NCBI GenBank assembly: GCA_022575985.1
Contig: JAKSXM010000247.1
Coordinates: 5,913,501 to 5,977,500, forward strand
DNA length: 64,000 nt
DNA from: Anagrus nilaparvatae
Taxonomy: Eukaryota; Arthropoda; Insecta; Hymenoptera; Mymaridae
Reading direction: 5' to 3'
Part shown: positions 39,491-53,269 of the stretch, one piece after another
Layout: each line of letters opens with the position of its first letter
Numbering within the stretch: the stretch's first letter is position 1
The notes under the pieces: model-generated
What the model saw: the letters and a program-made list of their open reading frames with translations, nothing else
What the model was told of the DNA's origin: nothing
Databases searched by the model: none
Position numbers and translations under genes: made by a program

Positions 39491-41040
39491 CTAATATTTA
39501 ATAAAACTGTTTTTCTTAAAATTTAAATCCTAATTGATTTTTTTATAATGAACAGCAAACTAATATAAATTTCAACGCTTTTAAACAAAAAATTTTTTAA
39601 TTTCCCTAAAATTAACCTTAAAATGGCAAAATTATAGACTAAAAATCTAAAAAAATACACAACTTTAAAATTTTTAAATCAAATCGATTTTTTATATAAC
39701 GAACAGGTTACCGATATTAATTTCAACGCTATTAAACCAAAATTTATTTAATTTTGCTAAAATTGACCTTATAAACGCAAAATTCTAGGCCCAAAATCTA
39801 AAAATATCACAATTCTTTAAATTTAAATCCTAATTAATTTTTTATATAATAAACAGCTAACCGATATTAATTTTAATGCTTTTAATCCAAAATTTAATTA
39901 CTTTTGCTAAAATTGACCTTATAAACGCAAAATTTTAGGCCAAAAATCTAAAAATTTCACAATTCTTAAAATTTAGATCCTAATTAATTTTTTATAAAAT
40001 GAGCAGCTAACCGATATTAATTTTAATGCTTTTAATCCAAAATTTATTCAATTTTTTTAAAATTGACCTTATAAGCGCAAAATTTTAGACCAAAAATCTA
40101 AAAATTTCACAATTCTTAAAATTTAAATCCTAATTAATTTTTTATATAATGAACAGCTAACCGATATTAATTTTAATGCTTTTAATCCAAAATTTATTTA
40201 ATTTTGTTAAAATTGACCTCATAAACGCAAAATTTCAGGCAAAAAATTCTAAAGATATCACAATTCTTAATATTTAAATCCTAATTGATTTTTTATATAA
40301 TGAACAGCTAACCGATATTAATTTTAATGCAGTTAATCCAAAATTTAATTACTTTTGCTAAAATTGACCTTATAAACGCAAAACTTTTGGCCAAAAATCT
40401 AAAAATTTCACAATTCTTAAAATTTAAATCCTAATTAATTTTTTATATAATGAACAGCTAACCTATATTAATTTTAATGCTTTTAATCCAAAATTTATTT
40501 AATTTTGTTAAAATTGACCTCATTAACGCAAAATTTTATGCAAAAAAATCTAAAGATATCACAATTCTTAATATTTAAATCCTAATTGATTTTTTATATA
40601 ATGAACAGCTAACCGATATTAATTTTAATGCTTTTAATCCAAAATTAAATTACTTTTGCTAAAATTTACCTTATAAACCCAAAATTTTAGGCCAAAAATC
40701 AAAAAATGTCACAATTCTTAAAATTTAAATCTTAATCGAATTTTTATATAATGAACAACTAACCGATATTAATTTTAATGCTTTTAATCAAAAATTAATC
40801 TAATTTCGCTAGAATTGACCTTATAAAGGCAAAGTTCTAGGCCAAAAATATAAAATTTTCATAATTCTTAAAATTTAAATTACAATCGATTTTTTACATA
40901 ATGAACAGCAAACGGATATTAATCTCAAGGCTTTTAAACCAAAATTAATCTAATATCGCTAAAATTGACCTTTTAAAGGCAAAGTTCTAGGCCAAAAATC
41001 TAAAAAAATACACAGTTTTAAAATTTTTATTCATTTCAAT
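39490..41040. repeat. AT-rich minisatellite (~148-bp unit, about ten copies)
   Basis: Repeating landmarks per unit: TTTAAATCCTAATT, ATGAACAGCTAACCGATATT, TTAATCCAAAATT, AAAATTGACCTTATAAACGC and AGGCCAAAAATCTAAAAA. Copies are imperfect and more diverged at the right end. Counterpart at about 53270-54820. It has no coding capacity and lies inside the LTR element. Confidence 0.85.
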
Positions 41041-42325
41041 CGATATTCTTTTCAACAAGTTTAAGCCAAAATTAATATAATTTCCTCATAAAAAACGCAG
41101 TAATATAAGTAAAAATAAAATATCAAAAATCATTATTAAATTATTAAATTATACTCACAAAAAATACGTATATACACAATTTACACACATTAAATGCTTT
41201 TTTAATTTTATTTGAATACATTCTTGGTTATAATTCCCTTTTGTCTCTTCTTGTCTTAAAATTAATAAATGAGTATACATTTTTGAAAAAAAAATCTTAA
41301 AAAAAAACAAAATTTTTTAAACCAAAAAAAAAAAATTAATGTCAAAAGTTATTGTTCTATTTATTTATTTATTTATTTTATTTTTCAAAAAAAAGAGAAG
41401 TTAATAATACGATAAATTAAATTTCACCTAAATATTGTTAATAAATAATTTTATAAACACAAAAGAATAAAATTTTTCAATTACAAAAGAAAAATTTATA
41501 ATTATGAAAGGTAAAAATGTATATAAATTTCTTTTCTCCCCTAAACTGCTCGGAATTTTCCCCAGTTGGAAATGATTGTTTGGATCGAACTTGTGGGGCG
41601 AGCTAGATCTTCGATCCCTAAATTTAAAGATGAATGGCCCTCGCATCGTAGTGAGGTGAGCTAGATCCCTGAATCTGGGAAGAGAGGTAAATGGCCCTCA
41701 CATACAATCTAAAGCAAAAAAATTTAACTGGCCCAAATTGCAGGGAAGCAATTTACTCTGGGACGAACGGTTGACAAATAGCTGCAGTACAGCTCAGCAT
41801 GTTCATACTCTTGTTCCGAGGAAATACGGGAGATGTAACTGAAGCTCAATAATGTATGTCCTATAAATTAATGTTATTTTGTTAATATAAAAAAAAAATA
41901 TAATAATAATATAAAATAATGAAATAAAAATATAATAATTAAATATTATATAAGTAAATAGTATGTAAGTAATTTAAATAAAATGATATACAGATATGGG
42001 ACCTACAGAAAAGAGATCAAGTAAAAGGAGAAATTTATAAAAAAAAAATAGACCGAAACATAATTACTAAGAATGAAATATACATTATATAATATGAATA
42101 TTGTTTTTTATATTTTTTTATTTGAAGGTAGGAATATGAATGGATAAATAAATAAATAACTAAACGTTAAAAAAAAAAAAAAAAAATAAAATAAAAAAAA
42201 AAAAATTTTTATTTTTTTATTATGATATTAATGTACTATATTTAAACTTTTTAATTTATTAAAAATTTGTACCTAAAAAGAAATTTAAATTAAATTTGAT
42301 ACGTGATTATTTTTATTTTCTTAGA
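41041..42325. other. AT-rich DNA, no gene seen
   Basis: Contains a somewhat more GC-rich stretch (about 41520-41860, with GAGCTAGATC repeated twice) but no recognisable gene. The 72-codon minus-strand frame at 41428-41646 shows no known motif. Counterpart at about 54821-56104. Confidence 0.4.
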
Positions 42326-42327
42326 TA

Positions 42328-43762
42328 CTCCAGTAAAAATACGGGTTTGCCTACACTTACGGTGGCGAATATGAGATTTGCTCTAGTATAGGTTTTTTGG
42401 GTCGCTGAACACGAAAATCGGGGTCATTTGGCAGAGAAAATTGCGCATCACCCTTAAATTTGCAAAAACTACCCCCAAAAGGGGGTATTTTTGATGTCAT
42501 TACCTTCTGAGTTAATAGATTTATCCAAGAATTGGTTTCTAGGGGTTTTTTGGGTCGCTAATTAAGAATCTTGATCATTTTTTAAGGTAACATTAATATT
42601 TCACCCCTAAATTAGCTAAAACTACCCCCCAAAAGGGGTGTTTTCGCCATTTTCGCACTTTTTGCGGCCAAATTTGGCTCACAGGGGTTTTTTGGGTCGC
42701 TAATTAAGAATCTTGATGATTTTTTAAGGTAACATTAATATTTCATCCCTAAATTAGCTAAAACTACCCCCCAAAAGGGGTGTTTTCGCCATTTTCGCAC
42801 TTTTTGCTGCCAAATTTGGTTCATAAGGGTTTTTTGGGTCGCTGAAAACGATTTTCGTGTTTATTTTAATTAATAATTATTATATCACCCCTAAATTACC
42901 GAAAACAACCCCCAAAAGGGGTGTTTTTGCTGTTTTTGCACTTTTTACGTCAAGAAGAGGTCTAAAGAGTTTTTTGGGTTGCTGAAAACGATTTTCATGT
43001 TTATTTTAATGAATAATTATTATATCACCCCTAAATTACCGAATACAACCCCCAAAAGGGGTGTTTTTGCTGTTTCTGGACTTTTTACGTCAAGAAGAGG
43101 TCCAAAAGGTTTTTTGGGTCGCTAAAAACGATTTTCATGGATTTTTTAGTGAAAAATTAATATTTCACCCTTATATTAGCTGAAACTACCCCTGTAAGGG
43201 GCGTATTTGCTATATTCAAACTTACTGCGTTCAGAATAGGTCCAAGGGGTTTTTTGGGTCGCTGAAAACGAATTTCATGGATTTTTTAATGAAAAATTAA
43301 TATTTCACTCTTAAAGTAGGTTAAGCTACTCTCTGAAAAGGATTTCGTTATTTTCGAATAATTTTATTTATTAATTTTTTTGTTTGCTTTGAATTCAAAA
43401 AAAATTTTTGTATATGATAAAATATATTGATTTATCGTCGTTGCTAAGAAATGAAAACTTTGTTACCGACAATGAATACATGAGTTTATGTATTATAAAC
43501 GTTGTATACTTTTAAAATCAGTCAGTAAAAAGCGCCCCTTACAGGGGTAGTTTTAGCTAATATAAGGGTGAAATATTAATTTTTCACTAAAAAATCCATG
43601 AAAATCGTTTTCAGCGACCCAAAAAACCCTTATGAACCAAATCTGACAGCAAAAAGTGCGAAAATGGCGAAAACACCCCTTTTCGGGGGTAGTTTTAGTT
43701 AATTTAGGGGTGAAATATTAATGTTACCTTAAAAAATCATCAAGATACTTAATTAGCGACCC
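42328..43762. mobile_element. Inverted tandem-array element, truncated copy
   Basis: Same element as 56107-57907. It starts CTCCAGTAAAAATACGGG after TA. The left arm of about 140-bp units is complete, but the right arm is cut off after about 1.5 units at the duplication junction (43762/43763). Confidence 0.85.
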
Positions 43763-45276
43763 AAAAATTGTCTAAATTTTCCTGAATTTATCCCTGGATA
43801 TTGATCTGCTAGCACTAGACCAATTTTGTTGTTTTCTGCTATTAGTATTAATTAATTTTTTATAATCATCTGCAACTTGAGTCTTTGAAGTTAGAATATA
43901 TGCATGCCTTGTGAAGTGGTCCACTAAAAGAAGTATTTTTTTGTGGATCTTGAACCTCCAAATCCGTCGATTGTATCTATTGACATTATATCAAATGGAT
44001 TTTTAGCCAGTCCCAAGTGAGACATTAGTCCAAATTTATCCTTTCCTCTTGATTTATTTTTTATGCACACTTCGCATGATTTGCAAATTTTCTTTATATT
44101 TTTTGTTAAATTTTTAGCCATATAAAAGGGGCTAATTTTCTTTTGCATTTGTTTTATACCAGGTTTCATGAATGTTTTTAATAAGATCTAAACTAAACTC
44201 TTCTAATAATAAAATTTTTTCTTTATTTTTTATTTTTCTGTAGTAGACGTTATTTTTCTTGATTAATTTTTCTTTTTTGTTTTTTATATATTCGTTACTT
44301 TTTTGATCTTCTAAAATATCAACTAATTTTATTAAATTGGCAACTTTTAACTGTTCATTTTAATTTTCATATGGTTCTAAAACAGGATTCCTGCTTAGGC
44401 AATCTGCTTCTGCGTTGTCTTTACCTTGATTATATCTTATCTGAAAATCATATTGTGATAAAAAGTATGCTAAGTCTCCAATTTCTTCATCTGTTCTGGC
44501 CTTGATATTAAGATTTTCAAGTGGTTTATGATCTGAAAAAACTTAAAATTTTTTCCCCATGAGCCAATGTTGCCAATATTGTATTGCTTCTTTTATGGCT
44601 AAACATTCCAGGTAGATTTCACTCCTTTTTTTTCTGAGCTTCATTAGTTTTCTTGGAGAAATATGCAATAGGTTATTCAATGCCATTTTCTTGTGGTTGT
44701 TTTAAGACAGCGCCTAATCCTTCTAAGCTTGCATCTATGTAGATCTGTATTGGTAAATCTTTATAAAAAATAGCTAAAACTGGTTGTGTACATAGTAATT
44801 TTTTATAGTTTCAAACGATTTTTGACATTCGTCTGACCATATACACTTTTGATTTTTTCTTAATAAATTGTGTAAAGGATCTAGTATAATAGAGTTTTTT
44901 GGTATGTATTTATTATAAAAATTTATTTTTCTTAAAAATTGATGAATATTTTTTTGAGTCTTTGGAGTGGGAAAATCTTTTATTGATATTAAATTATCTT
45001 TAAGAGGACTAACACGGTTATTACTTATTATATGTCCTAAATATTTTACTGAATCTGCTGCAAAAATACATTTTGAGAATTTGAGTCTAAAACCTTCTGT
45101 CAATATGGCATCCAATAATATTTTTAAATGATCAATATGTTCATCAAAAGTTTTAGAAAAAATTAATATATCATCTATATAATTTACTACAAAATCTGAA
45201 AGACCATATTTTCTTATAATATTACTTAGGATTCTTTAAAAAATTGCTGGTGAAGAAGCTGGTAAAAAAATTTTTT
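43763..45276 (-). pseudogene. Ty3/Gypsy pol fragment, unit 2 copy
   Basis: Copy of 30002-31515 with the same frames (integrase zinc region at 44169-43924, RT/connection at 45115-44774). The integrase core and C-terminus are missing because the duplication starts here. Confidence 0.85.
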
Positions 45277-45453
45277 TCATTTTTTTATTTTTTATGGTAT
45301 TTTTAATCATTTATATGTAGGTCTGTGTGTATAGTATATTATAATTTATATTCTATATTTAAAATGTAATTTATGCGTACTAAGTTAAATTTTTATTAAA
45401 AACAATTGGTATCACTTGATTCAGTCAATTCTAGAACCATCTATATATGCATG

Positions 45454-46093
45454 TCTTAATACTATATACTACTATATACTATATATACTTGAAAATTTAT
45501 TTGTCTGTCTGTACCCTATTGACTCAAGAACCGCCGAACCACTTGATATGAAATCAGTGTCATAATAAAGAATAAAAGTATTCGGATAACATAGGCTATA
45601 GTTTTCTGACTCAGCTTTCTTACTTTTGGAGATATTCAATTTTTACTATTTTTAGGATATATAAAATTTTTTGAGAATTTGCTTAAAAAGTGAAATACCT
45701 AAAAAATATGATTAAATTTTACTGTCACAATTGGTATTACTAAATTTGGCACTAATTTATACGTACTCAGTTAAATTTTTTTATTTTCTCTATTATAGCT
45801 AGAGAATCAATCAGAACCTATAATTTTTCATTAATGTTTCACCTACGCTGCTCTGAATAGTTTGAATGTGTTTGCATAATTATAAATTTGTAGAGAAACA
45901 TGATTTATATTAAGCAACAGAGAAGTATTGAAGTAAATGTGAACAGGAGAGACTGAGTCTCATTCGAAAAATCTGAATGTGTTTGCATAATTATAAATTT
46001 GCAATGAAAAATGATTTTTTGAAGCAACACAAACAGAAGTAAATGTGACACAGGAGGGGGCGTAGCCCCCCCCCCCCCTCCAACTTTTGCTAG
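45454..46093 (+). mobile_element. Helitron-like element, unit 2 copy
   Basis: Copy of 31693-32331 with the same TC start and CTAG end. The hairpin C run differs in length by one. Confidence 0.72.
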
Positions 46094-46103
46094 TATATAT
46101 ATA

Positions 46104-46586
46104 TATAGTTATTTTTGATGTTATTGACATGAACTGGGCATAATTTTTATAAATCATATTAAATTAAATTGCCCTATCTCGATATGTGTATTTTTTAAAT
46201 TACATCTCTTTTTTTATTAAGACATATCAAGCAGCAATATTAAATAATTTTTTTTTAAATTCATTTAAAAATTATTTTAAAAATACGCGGTTGTTAATCT
46301 AGGTATTGAAGGTACCTGCAGCGTTTTCATCAGCACCAACACACAGATCTCCTCAGTGTGGCTGTGTGTGTTGGTACCTTCTGTATCTACATTAACAACC
46401 GCGTATTTTTAAAATAATTTTTAAATGAATTTAAAAAAAAATTATTTAATGTTGCCGCTTGATATGTCTTAATAAAAAAAGAGATGTAATTGAAAACATA
46501 CACGTATCGAGATAGGGCAATTTAATTTAATATGATTCATGATAAAAATTATGCCCAGTACAGGTCAATGAAATTAAAAATAATAA
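46104..46586. mobile_element. Palindromic MITE, unit 2 copy
   Basis: Copy of 32343-32824. Confidence 0.8.
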
Positions 46587-46668
46587 TATATATATATATA
46601 TACTTAGAAAATAATTGGGCGATTTATAGAAATAATTAAACTTTAATATGAAAAATTGTAATTATGTA

Positions 46669-47718
46669 CATTAGAGTGGACCTATTTTTGGACTTTGTGG
46701 AAAAACTTTGCTCCCCGGGTTTTTTTGTGAAGTTTTAGTCATAAAAAGTTCCCAGTTCCAAGAATTTTGCTTTAGCCCTGCAAAAACACGTGACTGTAAT
46801 CACATCAATTTTCCCATTTAAATAACATGGGAATTTTGAGTTTTTAGCTATACAAATTTTCACAAAAGCCAAAAAGCGTTTTAAAATGCTAATTTTTACT
46901 GGAAAACATACTTTTATATGTTGTAAGGACATACAAACGGCCCTGCATTCATTCCAAAGGGAATTTTGGGGCTAGAAACGCAAATTTACCGAGTCCCAAT
47001 TTCAGGGTTTTCAAAAAAAGTCAATTTTCATCATTATCTTTGAAAAACGATATCTTAAAATCTATTAAAAAAAATGAGACGAGTAAAAAATTTTTGGAAA
47101 CTTGAAGCTTGCAGAAAACTTTTAAGGCCTATAAAACTCAATTTTGTCAACAATTACAATTTTGGCAGCAATTTAAACAAATTTAAAAATTGGGCCTTTC
47201 GGGTCAAAAATTACCAATAGGTTAATTGACTATAGCGGTGAGAGAATCAGTGATAAAAATACACGGTTTACGTCGTTTGAAAGGTGACACTTATACCAAA
47301 AAAAGTGAACCAACCAGAAGTGTTTTGGTTAATTTTTAAGGTTGTAGCTTTTTATCGAAAATTACCGAAAAACCCTGTTTTATAAGATTGAGTAAACATG
47401 TAAATTTGCGTTTCTAGCCCCAAAATTCCCTTTGGAACGAGTGCAGGGCGGTTTGTATGCCTTTATAACATATAAAAGTGTTTTCCAGTAAAAATTAGCA
47501 TTTTAAAACGCTTTTTGGCATTTGTGAAAATTTGTATAGCTAAAAACTCAAAATTCCCATGTTATTTAAATGGGAAAATTGATGTGGTTACAGGCACGTG
47601 TTTTTGTAAGGCGAAAGCAAAATCCTTGGAACTGGGAACTTTTTATAACTAAAACTTCACAAAAAAACCCGGGGAGCAAAGTTTTTCCACAAAGTCCAAA
47701 AATAGTTCCACTCTAATG
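46669..47718. mobile_element. TA-flanked inverted-repeat element, unit 2 copy
   Basis: Copy of 32907-33956 with the same termini and TA flanks. Confidence 0.75.
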
Positions 47719-49589
47719 TACATGGTTAAATCCCAAAAATTAGTAAAAATTTGTGCAGTTGTGGATTCGTTGCGTGAATATAATAAAATTTTGTAATATA
47801 TAGGCGAAAATAAGTTTTTTACTCCGAACAAACTCGAATTAGGTCTTACCTGGGCCATTTTCATTACAAGGTGGCTAATTGTTTTTGGGAATACTCCGGG
47901 CGTTATTGATCAATTTCAAGTTACAAAATCAAATTTTATTTATCAATATTATAAGAAGATTAAAATCAAGATTAAGTGTTCCGTATTGTAAATTATTGTA
48001 AATATACCTGTATTCTAATATAATATAAACACACGCCTTAATGTATATTTTAGAAAGAGATAGGTAATAAATGGGTGAATAATAATCACACACGTTTAAT
48101 AATTCATATTATTAATATATTAATCACACAGTTTCTATATTATTATATCCACTCGCTTCCACTCCAATATTCCATCAATTAACCTTTATATCATCTTTTT
48201 CAAATTATATCAAGATTAAACATTTGGTCCTTCGAGCTTTTATAAGGAAATATTTTTTAATTTAATTAAGAAATTAATTTAAAAAAATCATATCACAGCA
48301 CCACGAGAATTCAAGTTTTTATTCAAGTGAAAAAGCATATTGGATGTTAAAGTTTACTGTTTTTTTTTTAAAGTAGATAATAATAAAAATTAAATTGCTT
48401 AACACTAATCGATATAATTGTGCTTAAGATTAAATATCAGTTTTTTCAAACATTTAAAAAAAAAGTGATTTACACGTGCTGCGCTAATTTAAAATAAAAT
48501 TATTCACAAACACTAATTATTTAAAATTAAATAAAATATTAATGAGAGCAGAAATAATATTTATTATAAATAAATTACTCAAAAATAAATTAATTTAAAA
48601 AAAATATTAAAAAAAAGTGTATTACAAAAAAAAAGAAAATCGGCATAAATGAAGAGGGGATATAATATATTCATATCAGCGTGTTTCTCTCTCTCTCACA
48701 CACATCCTCAGCTATATAAGCGTCATGCGCACGCCTTTTCTCAAGAAGACGACAGCAAACTTCAGTTGCCGCCATATTCTTTTTCATTGGGGAAGTAGAA
48801 GGACCTCTTGAAGTAACCAACAGCCTGAAAGAAGCTACAATAATTAATAAATATCTAATCAGCATAATAGAGGCTATTATAATCATACAGTCAGCCAAAT
48901 AGATCTTACAATAACCAGCAAAAATATCAAAAATACCTGCAAAACAATAATCAAAATTCACATAATTATCAAAGAACTAGTCAAAATTATAATAATCAAA
49001 CACAGTAAAGTCAAAGTCAAAACACTAGTCAAAGAGTAGTTAACAGAATAAAAATAAAGCAAGAAAAACCAAATATAGGACGAAGAAAATAAGCTACAAG
49101 TTCAAACCAGAAATAAGAAAATGGACAAGATGAAAGAATACTATAATGCCCAAAGTGCGGTGAAATTTAATACAATTGTCCACAGAATTTAAACAGATAG
49201 AGGGATGCTTAACGGGCAAGCAGCCTCCCTCTCAGAACAAGAAAGAGCACAGTGATACAGAGAAAAGATATAAGAGCGAATAAAAATCAACAGAGCTAAA
49301 TGCTCAGAAATATTCCATTCAGAATACAGTGCCATTATTTGAAAAGCCTCTCCAAGATGGTAGCTAACTGCTGAAATAGAAAACGATAATACAGGCTCTC
49401 TTTTGATTCTGGATCAGCCAGGACTATTATGGGACCAGTACTAAAATTATCCATGTAGTACTGCATATAAAAGATCGTTATATTGAGGCTGAAGGGCTTC
49501 AGGCGAAAATTCCAGTAGGTAATGCAACAGTCTACGTACGTTTTAACATGGAACATGTTTATAGGGAGGGGGTACTTCAGAACTTGAAA

Positions 49590-49757
49590 ATTAAGGGGAG
49601 GGGTCAAATTTGTCCTTTTTAAGGGGGGGTTAAATTTGTCCTATTTAAGGGGGGGGGGGTCAAATTTGTCCTATTTAAGGGGGGGGGTCAAATTTGTCCT
49701 TTTTAAGGGGGGGGGGGGGGTGTCAAATTTGTCCTATTTAAGGGGGGGGGGTCAAAT
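49590..49757 (+). repeat. G-rich tandem repeat, unit 2 copy
   Basis: Copy of 35826-35996 with different G-tract lengths. One tract has about 14 G followed by TG. Confidence 0.8.
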
Positions 49758-50169
49758 AAGACTTAGAATAATTAGGTAAGTATATATAAATAAATAAAAT
49801 ACTATTAAAAGACTTTGAAAAATCTGGGCTTAAGGACTTGAGGATAATACAGGTTTATGGACTTAGAATAATATCGATTTAGGGACTTGGAATAATTCAG
49901 GTTCAGGGACTTATAATAATTCAGGTTTAGGAAATCAAAATAGTTTGGGTTTAGAATCTTAACAACTAGTAAGGTGATAATTACAAATTACAACAATAGA
50001 AAATTGTATTGTAATGTTGAGTAACATTTGTATTATATCTAGTCCTCATTTGGAAGTAAACATGTTCCATGCATTTAGGTTGTGTTTACACAAACCGGTT
50101 ATAAGTTTTATTCTTTCATTAACTACCAAGAAACAGATAGATTAATTAAATGAATTACTTTACAACTTA

Positions 50170-51028
50170 TTGACTTTAAATGAGGACGTAATAGGTTGTA
50201 CTGATCTATTAGAACATTTTATAGACGTTGGGGATGCCCAGCCGATAAAACAAATTTGTTATCCTGTCTTAAGGAATGTGGAAACTGTGGAAATCCATCG
50301 CCAAATTGAAATTTCATTGAAACGTGAATGGGCATCACCAGTTGTAATGGTAAAATGTGAAGTCATCGGTAAAATGAACAAGCCAGATTTCAAATGTAGA
50401 AAGTGCATAGACTACAAGATGTTGAAGCAGATGTCAAAAAGTGACGCATTTCCAATCCCAAATATGGACCAGATGCTAAATTGGCTCCGGGAAGCACGCT
50501 TCATTGGTACTTTAAACCTTTCAAAGGCCTATCCTCAAGATAATAACACCTGATTTATGGCATACATAGATGACATAATAATTGCCCTCTCCAACGCTTT
50601 CAAGCCAATTAAAGTGTCTAGAATTGGTGATCAAAAAGGTTACAGAAGCCGGATTCACTATAAATAGAAATTAAAGTTATTTTGGAAAATCGCAAGTGCG
50701 TTACCTGGGCTTCTTAATAAATGAAAAGGGTGCGCAACCAGATCCAGAAAAGATGAAACCTATAGTCAATTATCCAAAACCGTTTAATTTAAAGCGATCG
50801 ACAAGATTTTTAGGAATGATATCATGGTACTAAAAGTTCATTGAAACCCACGTTTCAATAGCAAAACCCTTAACTGACCTTACTAAGAATGTACCGTATA
50901 TTTGCGTAGACGAGTTCCAGTCGGCTTTTGAAACTCTTAAAGCTAAGTTAGCTACAGCGCCTATTCTTGATAGGCCAGATTTTACAGAACAATTTATTAT
51001 AAAAACAGACGCAAGTAAAACATAGCGA
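50170..51028 (+). pseudogene. Ty3/Gypsy RT fragment, unit 2 copy
   Basis: Copy of 36407-37265 with the same stop after SKAYPQDNNT and the same internal deletion before YIDDII. Confidence 0.8.
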
Positions 51029-51439
51029 AAAGGATAAATAATTAATAATAATAAATAATTAAATAAGGATAATAATAATTATTAATTATTAATTATTAAT
51101 TATTATTTAATTATTATTAATTAATAATTTAATTATTATCCTTTTAATAAATAATTCATTAAAACATACGCGAACCGCGTGGTAAACGAACATGAAATTA
51201 AGTATACTACTTTATAAAAAGAATGTTTGGCGACCAATATTTTACCAATTCCAGTGCTACGTTGAAGACACGAAAATGAATAAATGAAAATTTTAATTTT
51301 TTGACCTGAGTTTGTTTTCCAATTTTCTGAAATGGCGGATAAAAACACATAAAAAAAACTTTCTACACTACCTGGGGGTTTTTGAGGTTGAGAAAAACAT
51401 TTTTATGAATCAAATTTTTATTTTTTAACCCTAACATAT

Positions 51440-52343
51440 TGTTACGTATGATAGGTCATAATTCGAGCCATTGCATCCGCATTCTTTAATATTTATATAT
51501 TTAATTATATTAATATTTGTATATTTATTTATATATTTATATATAATTATTCCTGCTTATGTTAGCTCGTAAATCGAGCTAACATACCTGCATTTCCTCT
51601 TTCATACATTCTTTAATATCCTATTTCACCAATTCAGATCCGGCTCCTTATAAATTGACAGAAATATAAAATCGAAGGTCATTATTGACGCATTTAGAAA
51701 TATTTTAGGCAACGAAGAGTTGCATTAATCCCCTCACGATTTCCCCCAAAATAATCAACGACGCTTTCGTTAATTGGACGTGACGAGACCGACGCTTCCG
51801 AGTATTGGACAATCCCACCTAAATTCAAGTACCTGGGCAGTTACTAATTAGTTTATATAATATACCCGCAACTGCCCTAAACCCAGTTCTACTGTCAGTT
51901 ACTCTCAGTTACTTTTACATCCTCCCATGCTAACTGGCCTACTAACATCAGGTCTAGTTTAGGAGACTTATATTCGATTAGAACAGACTTATTAGTGTAT
52001 TTATCTTACAGTTTAGTTAACCTTTTCGACTCATTGACTTAGACAGTTTTTCATAATTATTTATAATAAAGTCATTAACTTAACCAAAAGTACTCAGTGT
52101 ATTTATTTAATAAGTGACACAATTCCTTCATATAATCAAGAACTTAACGCAGTTAAGTTCATCCAGCTTCAACACCCGAGGTCTACAATATATTCATCAA
52201 TAGTTATCATCATATATCAACCAGTTTTTATATATCATATATAAGTATTTAAAATACCTGGGGCACTCAATATCCCCAGGATAAACTTATTTATATTTAT
52301 TTATTATATTACGTATCCCGATTAAACCTCAGGATACGTAACA
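51440..52343 (+). mobile_element. LTR, copy 2 (904 bp)
   Basis: Copy of 37677-38564. It has extra ATATACCCGCAACTG-like sequence near 51859 and GTATTT-like extra bases near 51999, which are absent from copy 1 and from the copy at 63323. Confidence 0.88.
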
Positions 52344-52678
52344 GAAATTGGCTCCCCAAGTGGAAAGCTGGTTTGAAGGAATAGTAGGACCAAATATCAA
52401 CAAAAGAAGAAATAAAAGTACAACTGTAATAGTAAAATATATCATCGAACTCATAAAAGAAACCATCCAGTTCTAATCAATCAATTATTGAAGATCATCA
52501 ATGACAATTTAAGCCGTTATACCACAACACTAACATCAGAGGAAACCAACAAATGATAAGAAGGAACAGGAGTATATTCCCTATCAAGATAATATTTACA
52601 ATTTATGACTAAGAAACAACGACATCACTATCCTTGCGAAAAGTACAAAGGTGAAATAAAAGAAAAAACAAAAGTACA

Positions 52679-52709
<31 letters not shown>

Positions 52710-52995
52710 GTAAGCCAAGCTATAACCCAAGCTATTTATTACCAAGCAGTGCTAAGCTATGTCAAGCAGCAAGCCAAGCAGTACTAAGCCGTGTAGCAGC
52801 AAGCCAAGCAGTGTCCAGCAGCTTTATCCAACAGATAAGTGCCCTTTAATAAAACTTTCTTTTTTCTTTCTTTCGTAAACCTCCGAGACATATTAGATAA
52901 TTTTTTTTATAAATGAAAATCTGTAAAAATTTTTTTTTAGAATAAGCTGCAAGATTACGCATCAAAATCCTTTTTTACCCTAATTACGGTAAAAC

Positions 52996-53027
<32 letters not shown>

Positions 53028-53269
53028 TTATATCATTAAAAAAATAAACAAAATTTACATTCTCAATTTATATTTTCAAACTTTATTATTTTCCCGACGC
53101 CTAAAAATTGGCTTTACGTATCCAAATTCTAAAATATTTTTTTATAGAATCCTAGTAAAATTAAATATACTTAACTACACTTCAGTCATCCGACTTTGTA
53201 TTTATAAAATTAATAAAATTTTTTCTATTCAATATAAAATACTGGCCTTTTTACTCATGCATACTTTAA

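Larger units (their letters stand above)
30002..43762. repeat. Tandem segmental duplication, unit 1 (13.76 kb)
   Basis: The block is repeated head-to-tail at 43763-57541, with offsets of 13,761 at the start and 13,779 at the end. Only about a dozen substitutions and small length changes are visible by eye. The junction shares five A bases with both breakpoints. Everything listed inside this unit has a counterpart in unit 2. Confidence 0.92.

Noticed and set aside
39490..41040. CRISPR-like array
   Set aside because: Repeats are contiguous, about 148 bp long, diverged and without spacers, in a eukaryotic context. It is a minisatellite.
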